Shown: positions 28,023-35,910 of the stretch, in pieces | Layout of the letters: each line of letters begins with the position of its first letter | How positions within the stretch are numbered: the stretch's first letter is position 1 | NCBI GenBank assembly: GCA_963832725.1 | Contig: CAWHVG010000003.1 | Span: 2,046,001-2,110,000 of the forward strand | Direction: 5' to 3' | DNA from: JAEZBP01 sp963832725 | Lineage (GTDB): Bacteria; Myxococcota_A; Polyangia; Polyangiales; Sandaracinaceae | Length of the DNA: 64,000 nucleotides | Made by a program: the position numbers and the translations under genes | The notes under the pieces: model-generated | What the model saw: the letters and a program-made list of their open reading frames with translations, nothing else | The model's database searches: none | What the model was told of the DNA's origin: nothing

Positions 28023-29595
28023 ATGACCGAGCACAGCGTCGACGTCGCCATCCTCGGTGGCGGTCTGGCCGGAAACCTCCTCGCCCGGCAGCTCCGCCGC
28101 GAGGTGCCGGAGCTCTCGGTCGCCGTCTTCGAGAAGACCGACGCGCCCCGCTACAAGGTCGGCGAGTCGACGGTCGAGATCGCCTCGAACTACCTGATGC
28201 GAAAGGTGGGGCTGGGCACCTACCTCTACGACCAGCACCTGCCGAAGAACGGCCTGCGCTTCTTCTTCGACACGCCGGAAAAAGACGCCGAGCTGACCGC
28301 CATGAGCGAGATCGGCACCGACCGGCCGCCGCCCGCGCCCAGCTTCCAGATCGACCGAGCTCGCTTCGAGACCGATCTGCGCGCGATGAACGGCGACGGC
28401 GGCGTCGAGATGCGGGTGGGCTGGACGGCGCGCGACGTCGAGATGGGCTCGGGCGGCGATCCGCACCGCTTCACCGCGGTGAGCGACGAGGGCGAGCGGC
28501 GCTATCGGGCGCGCTGGCTGATCGACGCCACCGGCCGGGCCAGCACGGTGGCGCGCCAGCTCGATCTGCGCGTCGAGGAGAAGGAGCATCGCCTGGCGGC
28601 CGTGTGGGGCCGCTTCCGGAACGTCCGCGACATCGACGACATCTCGGACGAGGCCTGGAAGCGGCGGACCCGGCACGTGGCGCGCGTCTTGAGCACGAAC
28701 CACTTCTGCTATCCGGGCTACTGGATTCTGGTTCATCCCGCTCGGCCGCGGGCTGACCTCGGTCGGCCTGGTCGGCGAGAAGGACGTCTTCCGCCGCGGC
28801 ATCCGGACCCACGAGGGCTTCCGGGCGTTTTTGGACGAGCACCGCGCCGTCGCCTCGCTGCTCGAAGGCGCCGAGCCCATCGACATCGAGGGCTACACCC
28901 AGCTCGCCTACGCCACGAAGCGCTTCTTCAGCGCCAATCGCTGGGGTCTGGTGGGCGATGCGGCCGCCTTCGCCGACCCCTTCTACAGCCCGGGCTCGGA
29001 CTTCATCGCCATGGAGTGCGATTTCTTGGCCGATCTGATCCGGCGCGAGGCCGCGGGCGAGGAGCGGAGCGCGCTCGAGGACCGGACCGAGACCTACGAC
29101 GCGTTCATGCGCTTCCGGTGGGAAGCCACGATGCGCGTCTACCGCGGCCTCTACTCGACCTTCGGCAGCTACGAGCTGATGCGGATCAAGTTCAACTTCG
29201 ACTTCGGCTGCTACTACAACCTCTGGTACGACGCGGTCGCCCTCGACAAGCACCTGGACCTCCGCTTCCTGAAGAGCGAGCTCCGCAAGCGGCCGGACAC
29301 CTTGGCCGCGACCTCCCGCTTCGCCGAGCTCTTCCAGCGCGTGGAAACCGACCTTCGCGAGCGCGGCGCCTACCATCGGGGCAACCTCGGCGAGTACAAC
29401 GTCGGCGTCGACTGCGTCCGCCCGCTGATCGAAGAGGCCGGCACCCCGCGCAAGAAGCGGCAGATCGACAGGCGCACGGAGGACATCTTCAACTACGCGC
29501 GCGACGAGTCGTTGAAGCTATTGGGCCTCGACGACGTCGAGCCCAAGGGGCCGCTCCGGCTCTACCAATTCGCCGACCCCGCCGTGCTCGGCTGA
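28023..29595 (+). CDS. Second flavin-dependent halogenase-like enzyme, frameshifted
   Basis: Paralogue of the divergent neighbour. VAILGGGLAGNLLARQLRRE (FAD fold), YKVGESTVEIASNYL, LPKNGLRFFF (candidate catalytic Lys), DATGRASTVARQLDL, FADPFYSPGSDFIAME. An extra T in GATTC at 28724 shifts the frame; removing it gives YWIWFIPLGRGLTSVGLVGEKDVF, restoring the WxWxIP halogenase signature exactly at the break. Corrected length is 523 aa. It is first in a run with ACP, dehydratase, ketosynthase and acyltransferase. By analogy with PltA-type enzymes the substrate may be tethered to the ACP; that is inference. Confidence 0.82.
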
Positions 29596-29661
29596 GCGCC
29601 CCGAGCGCCCTCCGGACTAGACGCGCTGACCAAAACGTGGCAGCCCACGCGATCTGATACG

Positions 29662-29973
29662 ATGACCAGAGACGAAATTTTACAGCGGATCGTCGAGATC
29701 CTCGCCGACTCCTTCGAGCTCGATCCCGGCGAGATCACGCCGGAATCGACGCTCTACGAAGATCTCGACCTCGACAGCATCGACGCCATCGACATCTTCG
29801 TACAACTGCGTGAGGTCACCGGCCGCCGGCCCGATCCGGCCGAAGCGCGGAAGATCCGTACGGTGCAAGAGCTGGTCGAGTTCGTGGAAGCCGAGATCGC
29901 CAAGGGCCCGGAGGCCGAGGACAGCGCAGGCGCTCCGCCCGATCCGAACGAGATCCTGGGCAAGGACGACTGA
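29662..29973 (+). CDS. Acyl carrier protein
   Basis: 103-residue acidic ACP. The phosphopantetheine-accepting Ser39 lies in EDLDLDSIDAIDIFVQL, at the start of helix 2, and the four-helix layout is normal. The C-terminus carries an extra acidic, Pro-rich tail (GPEAEDSAGAPPDPNEILGKDD) beyond the usual end. It lies 66 bp after the halogenase-like gene and 7 bp before the dehydratase, so it is clearly operonic. It is a pathway-specific carrier rather than the housekeeping AcpP, judging by context. Confidence 0.93.
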   Translation: MTRDEILQRIVEILADSFELDPGEITPESTLYEDLDLDSIDAIDIFVQLREVTGRRPDPAEARKIRTVQELVEFVEAEIAKGPEAEDSAGAPPDPNEILGKDD

Positions 29974-29980
29974 GACGATC

Positions 29981-30472
29981 ATGTCCGAGGTCGCGCTGCC
30001 GGAGCTCGCCACGCTGGTGCCGCACCGGCCTCCGATGCTCCTCGTCGACGAGCTGGTCTCGCACGAGGGGCGGCGGGTGATTTGCCGCGCCCACATCCGC
30101 GAGGATCATCCCTTCCTTCGAGGAGGGAAGGTCCCGGCGCTCGTGGCCGTAGAGCTCTTCGCACAGAGCGCGGCTGCGTTGGTGGGGCTCCTCGCCTCGG
30201 CCGGCGGGTCGTCGATGACCATGGGTGCGCTGCTCGGGAGCCGTCAGGTGCAGCTCTTCACGGACGCGTTGTGGCCGGGTGACACGGTCGACATCCACTG
30301 TGAGGAGGTGTGGACGATCGGCCCGGCGGCGCAGATCCAGTGTGCGCTCTTCCGAGACGGAGCCAAGATCGCGGAAGGTTCGATCAACGTGATGGCCGGT
30401 GAGCCGAAGGGGGCGGCCGCCGCGCGGGAAGCGCGGCGCGGCGAGACGGGGCGCGACGGAGGTGAGTCGTGA
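29981..30472 (+). CDS. 3-hydroxyacyl-ACP dehydratase-like hot-dog protein (FabZ/ApeP-like)
   Basis: 163-residue hot-dog fold: LVPHRPPMLLVDELVSHEGRRVICRAHI at the start, with the PHRPPMLLVD signature shared by FabZ- and ApeP-type dehydratases. The central helix reads VPALVAVELFAQSAAALVGLLA, with Glu in the position of the catalytic acid, and HPFLRGGKVP takes the place of the usual FPG/FFxGHFP. Such divergent members work on ACP-bound polyenes in aryl-polyene and flexirubin-type pathways. Its stop overlaps the ketosynthase GTG start by 4 bp. Confidence 0.82.
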   Translation: MSEVALPELATLVPHRPPMLLVDELVSHEGRRVICRAHIREDHPFLRGGKVPALVAVELFAQSAAALVGLLASAGGSSMTMGALLGSRQVQLFTDALWPGDTVDIHCEEVWTIGPAAQIQCALFRDGAKIAEGSINVMAGEPKGAAAAREARRGETGRDGGES

Positions 30473-31698
30473 GACGTGTCGTCGTGACGGGAATGGGCGT
30501 GGCCTCGCCCATCGGCGTGACTCCGGACGAGATGATGGACTCGCTGAAGGCAGGCCGGACGGGCGTCCGCTTCATGCCCGAGTGGTCGCTGATCCCCGAC
30601 CTGCAGGGTCGCCTCGGCGGGATGGTCGACGGGCTCGACCTGACGAAGCGCTATCCGCGCAAGAAGCGCCGCACGATGGGGGGCGTCGCGCTGATGGCCA
30701 CCTACGCGTCCGAGCAGGCTGTCACGCAGGCCGGGCTGAGCGAAGAGGCCATCTCGTCGGGGCGCTGCGGGCTGGCCTACGGCTCGACCTCCGGCTCCAA
30801 CCAGGCCCTCGAGGACTTCTGCGGCCCGCTCTACACCGAGCACACCATGCGAGGGCTCGACTCGACGGGCTACCTGAAGTTCATGACGCACACGTGCGCG
30901 GCCAACCTCGCGCAGTACTTCCACGTGCGCGGCCGCATCGTGCCGGTCAACAGCGCCTGCACCAGCGCGTCGCAGTCGATCGGCTACGGCTTCGAGTCCA
31001 TCCGCGAAGGCCACGCCGACGCGATGATCTGCGGCGGCGCCGAGGAGATGCACTACGCGACGGCGGTCACCTTCGATCTCCTGATGGCGACCAGCGTCCG
31101 CTACAACGCCCACCCCGAGCAGAGCCCGCGCCCCTTCGACGCGGCGCGCGACGGGCTGGTGGTCGGCGAGGGCGCCGCCACGCTGGTGCTCGAGGCCGAG
31201 GAGCACGCCAAGGCGCGCGGGGCGACAATCCTCGCCGAGCTCGTCGGCTGGGGCACCAACTGCGACGGCGACCACCTCACCGCGCCTTCGCGCGTCGGCA
31301 TGAAGGGCGCCATGGAGCTGGCGCTGGCCGACGCCCGCGTCGGGACGGACGAGGTCGACTACGTGAACGCCCACGCGACCGGCACCGAGCTCGGCGACAT
31401 CGAGGAGAGCCACGCGAGCTTCGAGGTCTTCGAGCGGGCGGTGCCAATCTCGTCAATCAAGAGCTACATGGGCCACACGCTCGGCGCTTGCGGCGCCATC
31501 GAGGCGGTGGCGAGCATCCGCATGATCCGGGACGGCCTCATCGTGGCCAACCGCAACCTGGAGGAGGTCGACCCGCGCTGCGCCAAGCTCGGCTACGTGC
31601 GCGAGACCGCCGCTGCGACTCCTTCGGTCGTGATGAGCAACAACTTCGCCTTCGGGGGCGTGAACACGTCGCTGATCTTCCGGCGCTGGACCGAATGA
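30469..31698 (+). CDS. Beta-ketoacyl-ACP synthase (FabF-like)
   Basis: 409-residue condensing enzyme with a GTG start (RRVVVTGMGVASPIG). The catalytic triad is intact: Cys in VNSACTSASQSIGYGF near residue 164, His in NAHATGTELGD near 302, and His in KSYMGHTLGACGAIEA near 335, plus the NNFAFGGVNTSLIF glycine-rich end. It elongates an ACP-bound chain by decarboxylative condensation. The surrounding ACP, dehydratase and halogenase-like genes argue for a specialised lipid or polyene pathway, not housekeeping fatty-acid synthesis. It is coupled to both neighbours through GTGA and ATGA overlaps. Confidence 0.92.
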   Translation: MRRVVVTGMGVASPIGVTPDEMMDSLKAGRTGVRFMPEWSLIPDLQGRLGGMVDGLDLTKRYPRKKRRTMGGVALMATYASEQAVTQAGLSEEAISSGRCGLAYGSTSGSNQALEDFCGPLYTEHTMRGLDSTGYLKFMTHTCAANLAQYFHVRGRIVPVNSACTSASQSIGYGFESIREGHADAMICGGAEEMHYATAVTFDLLMATSVRYNAHPEQSPRPFDAARDGLVVGEGAATLVLEAEEHAKARGATILAELVGWGTNCDGDHLTAPSRVGMKGAMELALADARVGTDEVDYVNAHATGTELGDIEESHASFEVFERAVPISSIKSYMGHTLGACGAIEAVASIRMIRDGLIVANRNLEEVDPRCAKLGYVRETAAATPSVVMSNNFAFGGVNTSLIFRRWTE

Positions 31699-31725
31699 GC
31701 AAGGCCGAATGAGCAAGGCCGAATG
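31694..31725 (+). repeat. 14-bp tandem duplication at a stop/start junction
   Basis: AATGAGCAAGGCCG is present twice in a row and is followed by AATGAGCGCG. Each copy contains an ATGA, so the ketosynthase stop overlaps the first of two mini-ORFs (ATG AGC AAG GCC GAA TGA, peptide MSKAE), each ending on the next ATG; the third ATG opens the acyltransferase. Confidence 0.9.
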
Positions 31726-32625
31726 AGCGCGCTGGCCGAGGTCGAGCGGGAGGAAGACGGGCAGGGGTCCGGGCCCCGGCGCGTCTTGTCGGCGCCGACC
31801 ACCACCTTGGCCTCGCGGCGCCCCGCGCTGAGCTCGAAGCTGGTGCGGATGCCGCGCTGGCTCCGCATCGTGCTGTCCGCCAGCTGCTTCGGCATCTTCT
31901 TCGGCGGCAGCTGCCTGCTCGGTGTGCTCGTCGGTGTCTTCTTTCGTTTCTCGAGAGTCGGCCCCGAGGGCCGGGCCGGGTTCATGCGCTCGCTCAACGC
32001 GCGCCTGGTCCTCTTCGCCGAGCTGACGCGGGACCTGGGGCTGATCGACTACTGGCCGCCGCAGCTCCCGCCCGGCTACGAGAACCGCGCGTTCTTGCTG
32101 ATCGCCAACCACCCGACGCTGATCGACGTGGTGCTCACCCTCTCGTCGATCCCGCAGCTCAGCTGCGTGGTGAAGGCCTCCTGGTATCGCTCGTTCCTGC
32201 TCGGCCCGATGCTCCGGCAGACCGAGTACGTGCCCGGGCCCGGGCTGGAGACGGACGAGGGCGACGAAGCCCCGGTCGTGCGGCGCATCGAGGAGAAGCT
32301 CCGCAGCGGCGTGCCCGTGCTCGTCTTCCCGGAAGGCACGCGCTCGGCCGCGACCAAGCTCCGCCGCTTCCGCCGTGGCGCCATCGAGGCGGCGCGGCGC
32401 GCCGGCGTGCCGATCCTCCGGCTCTACATCGCCAACGACCGTCGCTTCCTCATGAAGGGCGTGCCCTTCTGGCATGTGCCCACCCAGACCTGCGGCTACA
32501 CGTTCGAGTGGTTCGAGCCCATCGAGACCGAAGGCCTGAACGTCGACTCGCGGACGCTCACCCGCCAGATCGCCGCCGACTACGAAGCCCGCTTCGCCCA
32601 GCACATGGAAGAGCGCCAGGACTAG
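31723..32625 (+). CDS. Lysophospholipid acyltransferase family protein (PlsC-like)
   Basis: 300-residue membrane-associated acyltransferase. A hydrophobic N-terminal helix (LRIVLSASCFGIFFGGSCLLGVLVGVFF) is followed by motif I NHPTLID (HxxxxD-type: the His and Asp of the charge relay) and motif III FPEGTRS, with RRFRRGAIEAARRAGVPILRLYI after it. Glycerolipid acyltransferases move an acyl group from ACP or CoA onto a hydroxyl. In aryl-polyene and flexirubin clusters homologues attach the product to a membrane lipid, a plausible role here. Its TAG stop lies inside the terminal repeat of the palindromic element that follows. Confidence 0.88.
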   Translation: MSALAEVEREEDGQGSGPRRVLSAPTTTLASRRPALSSKLVRMPRWLRIVLSASCFGIFFGGSCLLGVLVGVFFRFSRVGPEGRAGFMRSLNARLVLFAELTRDLGLIDYWPPQLPPGYENRAFLLIANHPTLIDVVLTLSSIPQLSCVVKASWYRSFLLGPMLRQTEYVPGPGLETDEGDEAPVVRRIEEKLRSGVPVLVFPEGTRSAATKLRRFRRGAIEAARRAGVPILRLYIANDRRFLMKGVPFWHVPTQTCGYTFEWFEPIETEGLNVDSRTLTRQIAADYEARFAQHMEERQD

Positions 32626-32792
32626 GTGGCTGGTGTCGAACGAGCGCTCCTCGTCTTTCCGGCGGGACAGGCGCCGCCTCGCCGCCCGTCCCTCCTCCAA
32701 AATGCTTCAGCATTTCGTCGTCGGGCCGGACGACGATCCGGACCTGTCGCGCTCGGAAATCCTTCGGGCGTCGTTTGACACCAGTCACCTAG
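32622..32792. mobile_element. 171-bp imperfect palindrome with 22-bp terminal inverted repeats (MITE-like)
   Basis: The ends CTAGGTGGCTGGTGTCGAAC and, inverted, CTAGGTGACTGGTGTCAAAC match at 20 of 22 positions over the full arm. Inner segments also pair (TTTCCGGCGGGACAGG with its counterpart near 32745), and the centre is AAATGCTTCAGCATTT. It contains no gene. The left end supplies the stop codon of the acyltransferase. Because the flanking genes converge, it could also act as a two-way terminator. Confidence 0.6.
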
Positions 32793-32808
32793 AGGCGGTC
32801 GGCGACCT

Positions 32809-33486
32809 TCAGGCGCGGAAGCCGAGCGAGGCGTCGACCGGGAACGTGACCCGGACGCTGTCGCCCGCGACCGCGACCTGCTCACTCTGCGCGAAGCGGG
32901 TCAAGAGCGGGGCGGCCATGCGGTCGATCTCACTCTCGACGCGGAACTGCACGGGCTCGCGGCGGTAGCCGAGGAAGGTCTCGAGCTGAGCCTGGAAGGA
33001 GCCCTGCTGGCCCTGCGCCCGCTGTCGATCCGACTCGCGGCGGCTGTCCCACTCGCTCCGCGCCCAGTCCAGGAGCGAGCGGGCGCGCTGCTCGGCCTGA
33101 CGCGCCTTCTCCTCGGCCGCGTTCTTGCGCTGCCTCAGCGCCGAATCGGCCCGGCGCGCCTCGTCGAGGGCCTTGCCCGCCTGCTGCTCGGCCTGAGACG
33201 CCCGCCCCTGTGCCTGCCGAGCCGCGTCCTGCGCCTCGTTCGCGCGCTTGTCGGCGTCGGCGATCCGCGCCTCGGCCGCCTGGGCACGCCGCTGCGCGTC
33301 CGCGATCTGCGCCTCGGCGGACTGCGCCCGCGACTCCGTCTGGGCGAGCCGCATCTCGGTGCTCCGCAGCTTCTCCTCGGCGTCGTTGGCCCGCCGTGTC
33401 GCGAGGAACGCGAACGTCGCGAACGCCAGTCCGAAGAGAACGGCGACCCCGAAGAGCGCCCACGGAACAATCGCCAGCCCGCTCAT
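32809..33486 (-). CDS. Membrane-anchored coiled-coil protein
   Basis: 225 residues: one N-terminal TM helix (IVPWALFGVAVLFGLAFATFAFLATRR), then about 110 residues of Ala/Glu/Gln/Arg-rich heptads (AEEKLRSTEMRLAQTESRAQSAEAQIADAQRR...), a long coiled coil. A small C-terminal domain ends FQAQLETFLGYRREPVQFRVESEIDRMAAPLLTRFAQSEQ. I do not recognise the C-terminal domain. The layout suggests an inner-membrane protein with a rod of about 15 nm. The ATG is the one placed just before the TM helix. It is convergent with the acyltransferase through the palindromic element. Confidence 0.7.
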   Translation of the reverse strand: MSGLAIVPWALFGVAVLFGLAFATFAFLATRRANDAEEKLRSTEMRLAQTESRAQSAEAQIADAQRRAQAAEARIADADKRANEAQDAARQAQGRASQAEQQAGKALDEARRADSALRQRKNAAEEKARQAEQRARSLLDWARSEWDSRRESDRQRAQGQQGSFQAQLETFLGYRREPVQFRVESEIDRMAAPLLTRFAQSEQVAVAGDSVRVTFPVDASLGFRA

Positions 33487-33650
33487 ATCCCGTGGCTCTG
33501 CTTGTACCACAAGCCGGCCGCCCGGCGGCAAGAGCCGGCGACGAGGGGATTCCCGGGGTCGCCACCCAGCGGGTACCATCGCGCTCAGGGTGAATGTCTC
33601 GGCCGGCGGGAGCGTCCCTCCGCTTCGAAGCGTCCACCTCGGGGAGATCC

Positions 33651-34811
33651 ATGGGAAAGAAGTACTTCGCCTTCGTGGCGGCGGCGGCCGCCGCCATGAG
33701 CATGACGGGCTGCATCGTGGTCGACACCGGCTGCGTCAGCGACGCCGACTGCACCTCCGGCAACTACTGCGCCACCAACGGCCGCTGCCAGCCGGCCCTC
33801 TGTTCCAGCGACAGGGACTGCACCACCGGCTACCACTGCAACACGGCGAGTGGGAGCTGTGACGTCAACCTCTGCACCTCCAACGCCGACTGCGGCGCCG
33901 GCTACAAGTGCAACCCGAGCGACCAGCTCTGCTACGCCGAGAACGCCTGCACCTCGGACAGCCAGTGCCCGAGCGGTCAGTACTGCGCGGCCGACGGCGC
34001 CTGCTACGCGGTCCAGGGCTGCACCGCCGACACCGACTGCGCGAGCGGTAACTACTGCGCCATCGACGGCAACTGCTACCTGCAGATGGGCTGCACGCGG
34101 AACACCGACTGCGGCAGCGGCTACTACTGCGCGACGGACAGCTACTGCTACCCGGACGTGAGCTGCGGCACGAGCTGCCCGAGCGGTTACTACTGCGGCT
34201 ACGACGGCAACTGCTATGCGCAGACCGACTGCACGGCGGGCGCGACCTGCCCGAGCGGCTACTACTGCGGCGCCGACGGCTACTGCTACGTCGGGGGCAC
34301 GGGCTGCACCAGCAATGCCGACTGCGGCTCCGGCTACTACTGCGGATCCGACGGTAGCTGCTACGCGAACATCGGCTGCACCAGCAACGCCGACTGCGGG
34401 ACCAACTGGTACTGCGCCTACGACGGCGTCTGTTACAAGTCCAACACCTCCGCCTGCGTGAGCGACTCCGAGTGCGGCAGCGGCTATTACTGCGGCTACG
34501 ACGGCAACTGCTACCCGACCGGCTCCGGGTGCACGAGCAACGCCGACTGCGGCAGCAGCTCCTACTACTGCGGCTCGGACGGCTACTGCTATCCGGCCGG
34601 CGCCGGCTGCACCGCCGACGCCGACTGCGGCACCGGCTACTACTGCGCGACCGACGGCAACTGCTATCGGTCCACCGGCTGCACCAGCGACGCGCAGTGC
34701 ACCGCGACCTGGCCCGGCTACTACTGCGCCTCGGACGGCCTCTGCTACCCGAAGTGCACGTCGGGCAGCGAGTGCAGCAGCGGCTCCTGCGTCGACGGCC
34801 GCTGCGCCTGA
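33651..34811 (+). CDS. Cys-rich repeat lipoprotein (Dickkopf N-terminal-like repeats)
   Basis: 386-residue lipoprotein: signal peptide KKYFAFVAAAAAAMSMTGC with lipobox Cys21, then about fourteen imperfect repeats of roughly 26 residues following C-T-S-x-A-D-C-G-S-G-Y-Y-C-x-x-D-G-x-C-Y. Four Cys per repeat would form two disulfides, as in Dickkopf N-terminal Cys-rich domains, which are expanded in myxobacterial surface proteins. GGGGAG lies 5 bp before the ATG. It is expected at the outer membrane or surface; the binding partner is unknown. Repeats vary in sequence, so this is an old expansion, unlike the exact repeats of the lipoprotein at 38.3 kb. Confidence 0.85.
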   Translation: MGKKYFAFVAAAAAAMSMTGCIVVDTGCVSDADCTSGNYCATNGRCQPALCSSDRDCTTGYHCNTASGSCDVNLCTSNADCGAGYKCNPSDQLCYAENACTSDSQCPSGQYCAADGACYAVQGCTADTDCASGNYCAIDGNCYLQMGCTRNTDCGSGYYCATDSYCYPDVSCGTSCPSGYYCGYDGNCYAQTDCTAGATCPSGYYCGADGYCYVGGTGCTSNADCGSGYYCGSDGSCYANIGCTSNADCGTNWYCAYDGVCYKSNTSACVSDSECGSGYYCGYDGNCYPTGSGCTSNADCGSSSYYCGSDGYCYPAGAGCTADADCGTGYYCATDGNCYRSTGCTSDAQCTATWPGYYCASDGLCYPKCTSGSECSSGSCVDGRCA

Positions 34812-34884
34812 CCCTCGCGTGAGACGCGGGAGCCGTCGGGCATCGCTCGGCGGCCTCCGCGAAGTCCTACGAATCGAACGTCCT

Positions 34885-34919
34885 CGTCGGGCCCGCACCG
34901 ATCGGTGTCGGGCCCGACG
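34885..34919. terminator. Very stable 35-bp hairpin, possible terminator
   Basis: CGTCGGGCCCG and CGGGCCCGACG flank the self-complementary CACCGATCGGTG with one unpaired T: an almost perfect palindrome 74 bp after the Cys-rich lipoprotein. No T-run follows, so intrinsic termination is uncertain. Confidence 0.55.
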
Positions 34920-35102
34920 TCCGTCGTGTGGCTCGATCCCGCGGCCGTGGCGCGTCACCTCGGCGGGCGGACGACGCCGGTGCCGCGGCCGACGGCGGCA
35001 CGCGCCTTGTGTTGGCGCCGCCCCATGCCGACGGCGTCGTACTCGGACCCGGTGCACGTCACCGAGCGCGGGCTCCAGCCCGCCGGACGAACGCTCTCCC
35101 TC

Positions 35103-35342
35103 ATGGCGCCGCTCGGCGCCTCGAGCGCCCCGCTTCCACCCTCGGTCGAGATCCCGAGAACGGCCTCCGAGCCTCCGCCCGGAGGCGAAGGTGACGGCCG
35201 CGCGAGCGTCGTCATCGGCCTGGCCTGCATCGCGCTCGGGTTGATCCTGGTGCTGGTCCTCGGCTGGCACGCCGAGCGGCCCGAGGTGCCTCAGTCGCTC
35301 GAGGTCTCGGCCAGCCGGATGCGGGGCAGCTCCGCGCCGTAG
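35103..35342 (+). CDS. Small single-pass membrane protein, uncertain
   Basis: A 79-residue frame with a Pro-rich N-terminus (APLGASSAPLPPSVEIPRTASEPPPGG) and a convincing TM helix (ASVVIGLACIALGLILVLVLGW). No Shine-Dalgarno is visible, and the frame is open further upstream, so the start is a guess. Its 3' end overlaps the opposite-strand gene's 3' end by about 50 bp, so at least one of the two tails is wrong. No family recognised. Confidence 0.35.
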   Translation: MAPLGASSAPLPPSVEIPRTASEPPPGGEGDGRASVVIGLACIALGLILVLVLGWHAERPEVPQSLEVSASRMRGSSAP

Positions 35343-35797
35343 AGGCGCGTCCAGGCGCGCGCCGCCAGCTCCCGCGATGCGGGATGGTGGGCGGAGGCGC
35401 GAGCGGCGCGTCCAGGCGCGCGCCGCCAGCTCGCTGATGGCGGCCGGCTCGCGGTCGCGGAGCGCGCCGTAGATGCGGGCCGCCTCGGCGCGCACGATGC
35501 GCCGGCGCTGGATCAGAGGCGCGTGCTCGATGCCCGCCTCCGCCGCCAACGTCTCGAAGAGCGCCACCGCGGCGTAGGTCTCGGGGACGCCCCAGCCGTG
35601 CCAATCCATGAGGAACGAGGCGACGTGGATGAGCGAGGTGCGGGCGAGCCCGGGACGCTGCGCGACCTGCGAGAGGGTCGTGCCGGCGCCCGGAGCCTTC
35701 GTCAGACCGAGAGCTTCTGGCCGACCAGGCAGAACGCGACGGTGAAGGCCGGGATCCCGAGGGAGAGCGCGACGTAGACGAGGGTGAAGGTGGTCAT
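35291..35797 (-). CDS. Small protein with N-terminal TM helix, broken by a 61-bp duplication
   Basis: The ATG opens MTTFTLVYVALSLGIPAFTVAFCLVGQKLSV, a TM helix ending in a stop at 35702. An adjacent frame continues with plausible coding sequence (TTLSQVAQRPGLARTSLIHVASFLMDWHGWGVPETYAAVALFETLAAEAG...AISELAARAWTR). The third frame ends LYGAELPRIRLAETSSD. The second break is explained by a 61-bp partial duplication. The first break would need a 2-bp insertion or 1-bp loss, so the link to the TM part is tentative; the 31-residue TM peptide could be separate. No family recognised. Confidence 0.4.
35345..35433. repeat. 28-bp direct repeat with 61-bp period
   Basis: GGCGCGTCCAGGCGCGCGCC and eight further bases occur identically at 35345-35372 and 35406-35433. 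The 61-bp period is one more than a multiple of three and shifts the frame of the small minus-strand gene that contains it. Confidence 0.85.
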
Positions 35798-35910
35798 GGC
35801 GGCGGGACCATAGCACTTCCCGAGACCGCCGGAGGCCAAATCAGCGCGCCGCCGGCGGCGCCCCGGGTCGAGTCGGATGGGCCTCGCCGGGCTGCTACAG
35901 TCCGTCCCGC

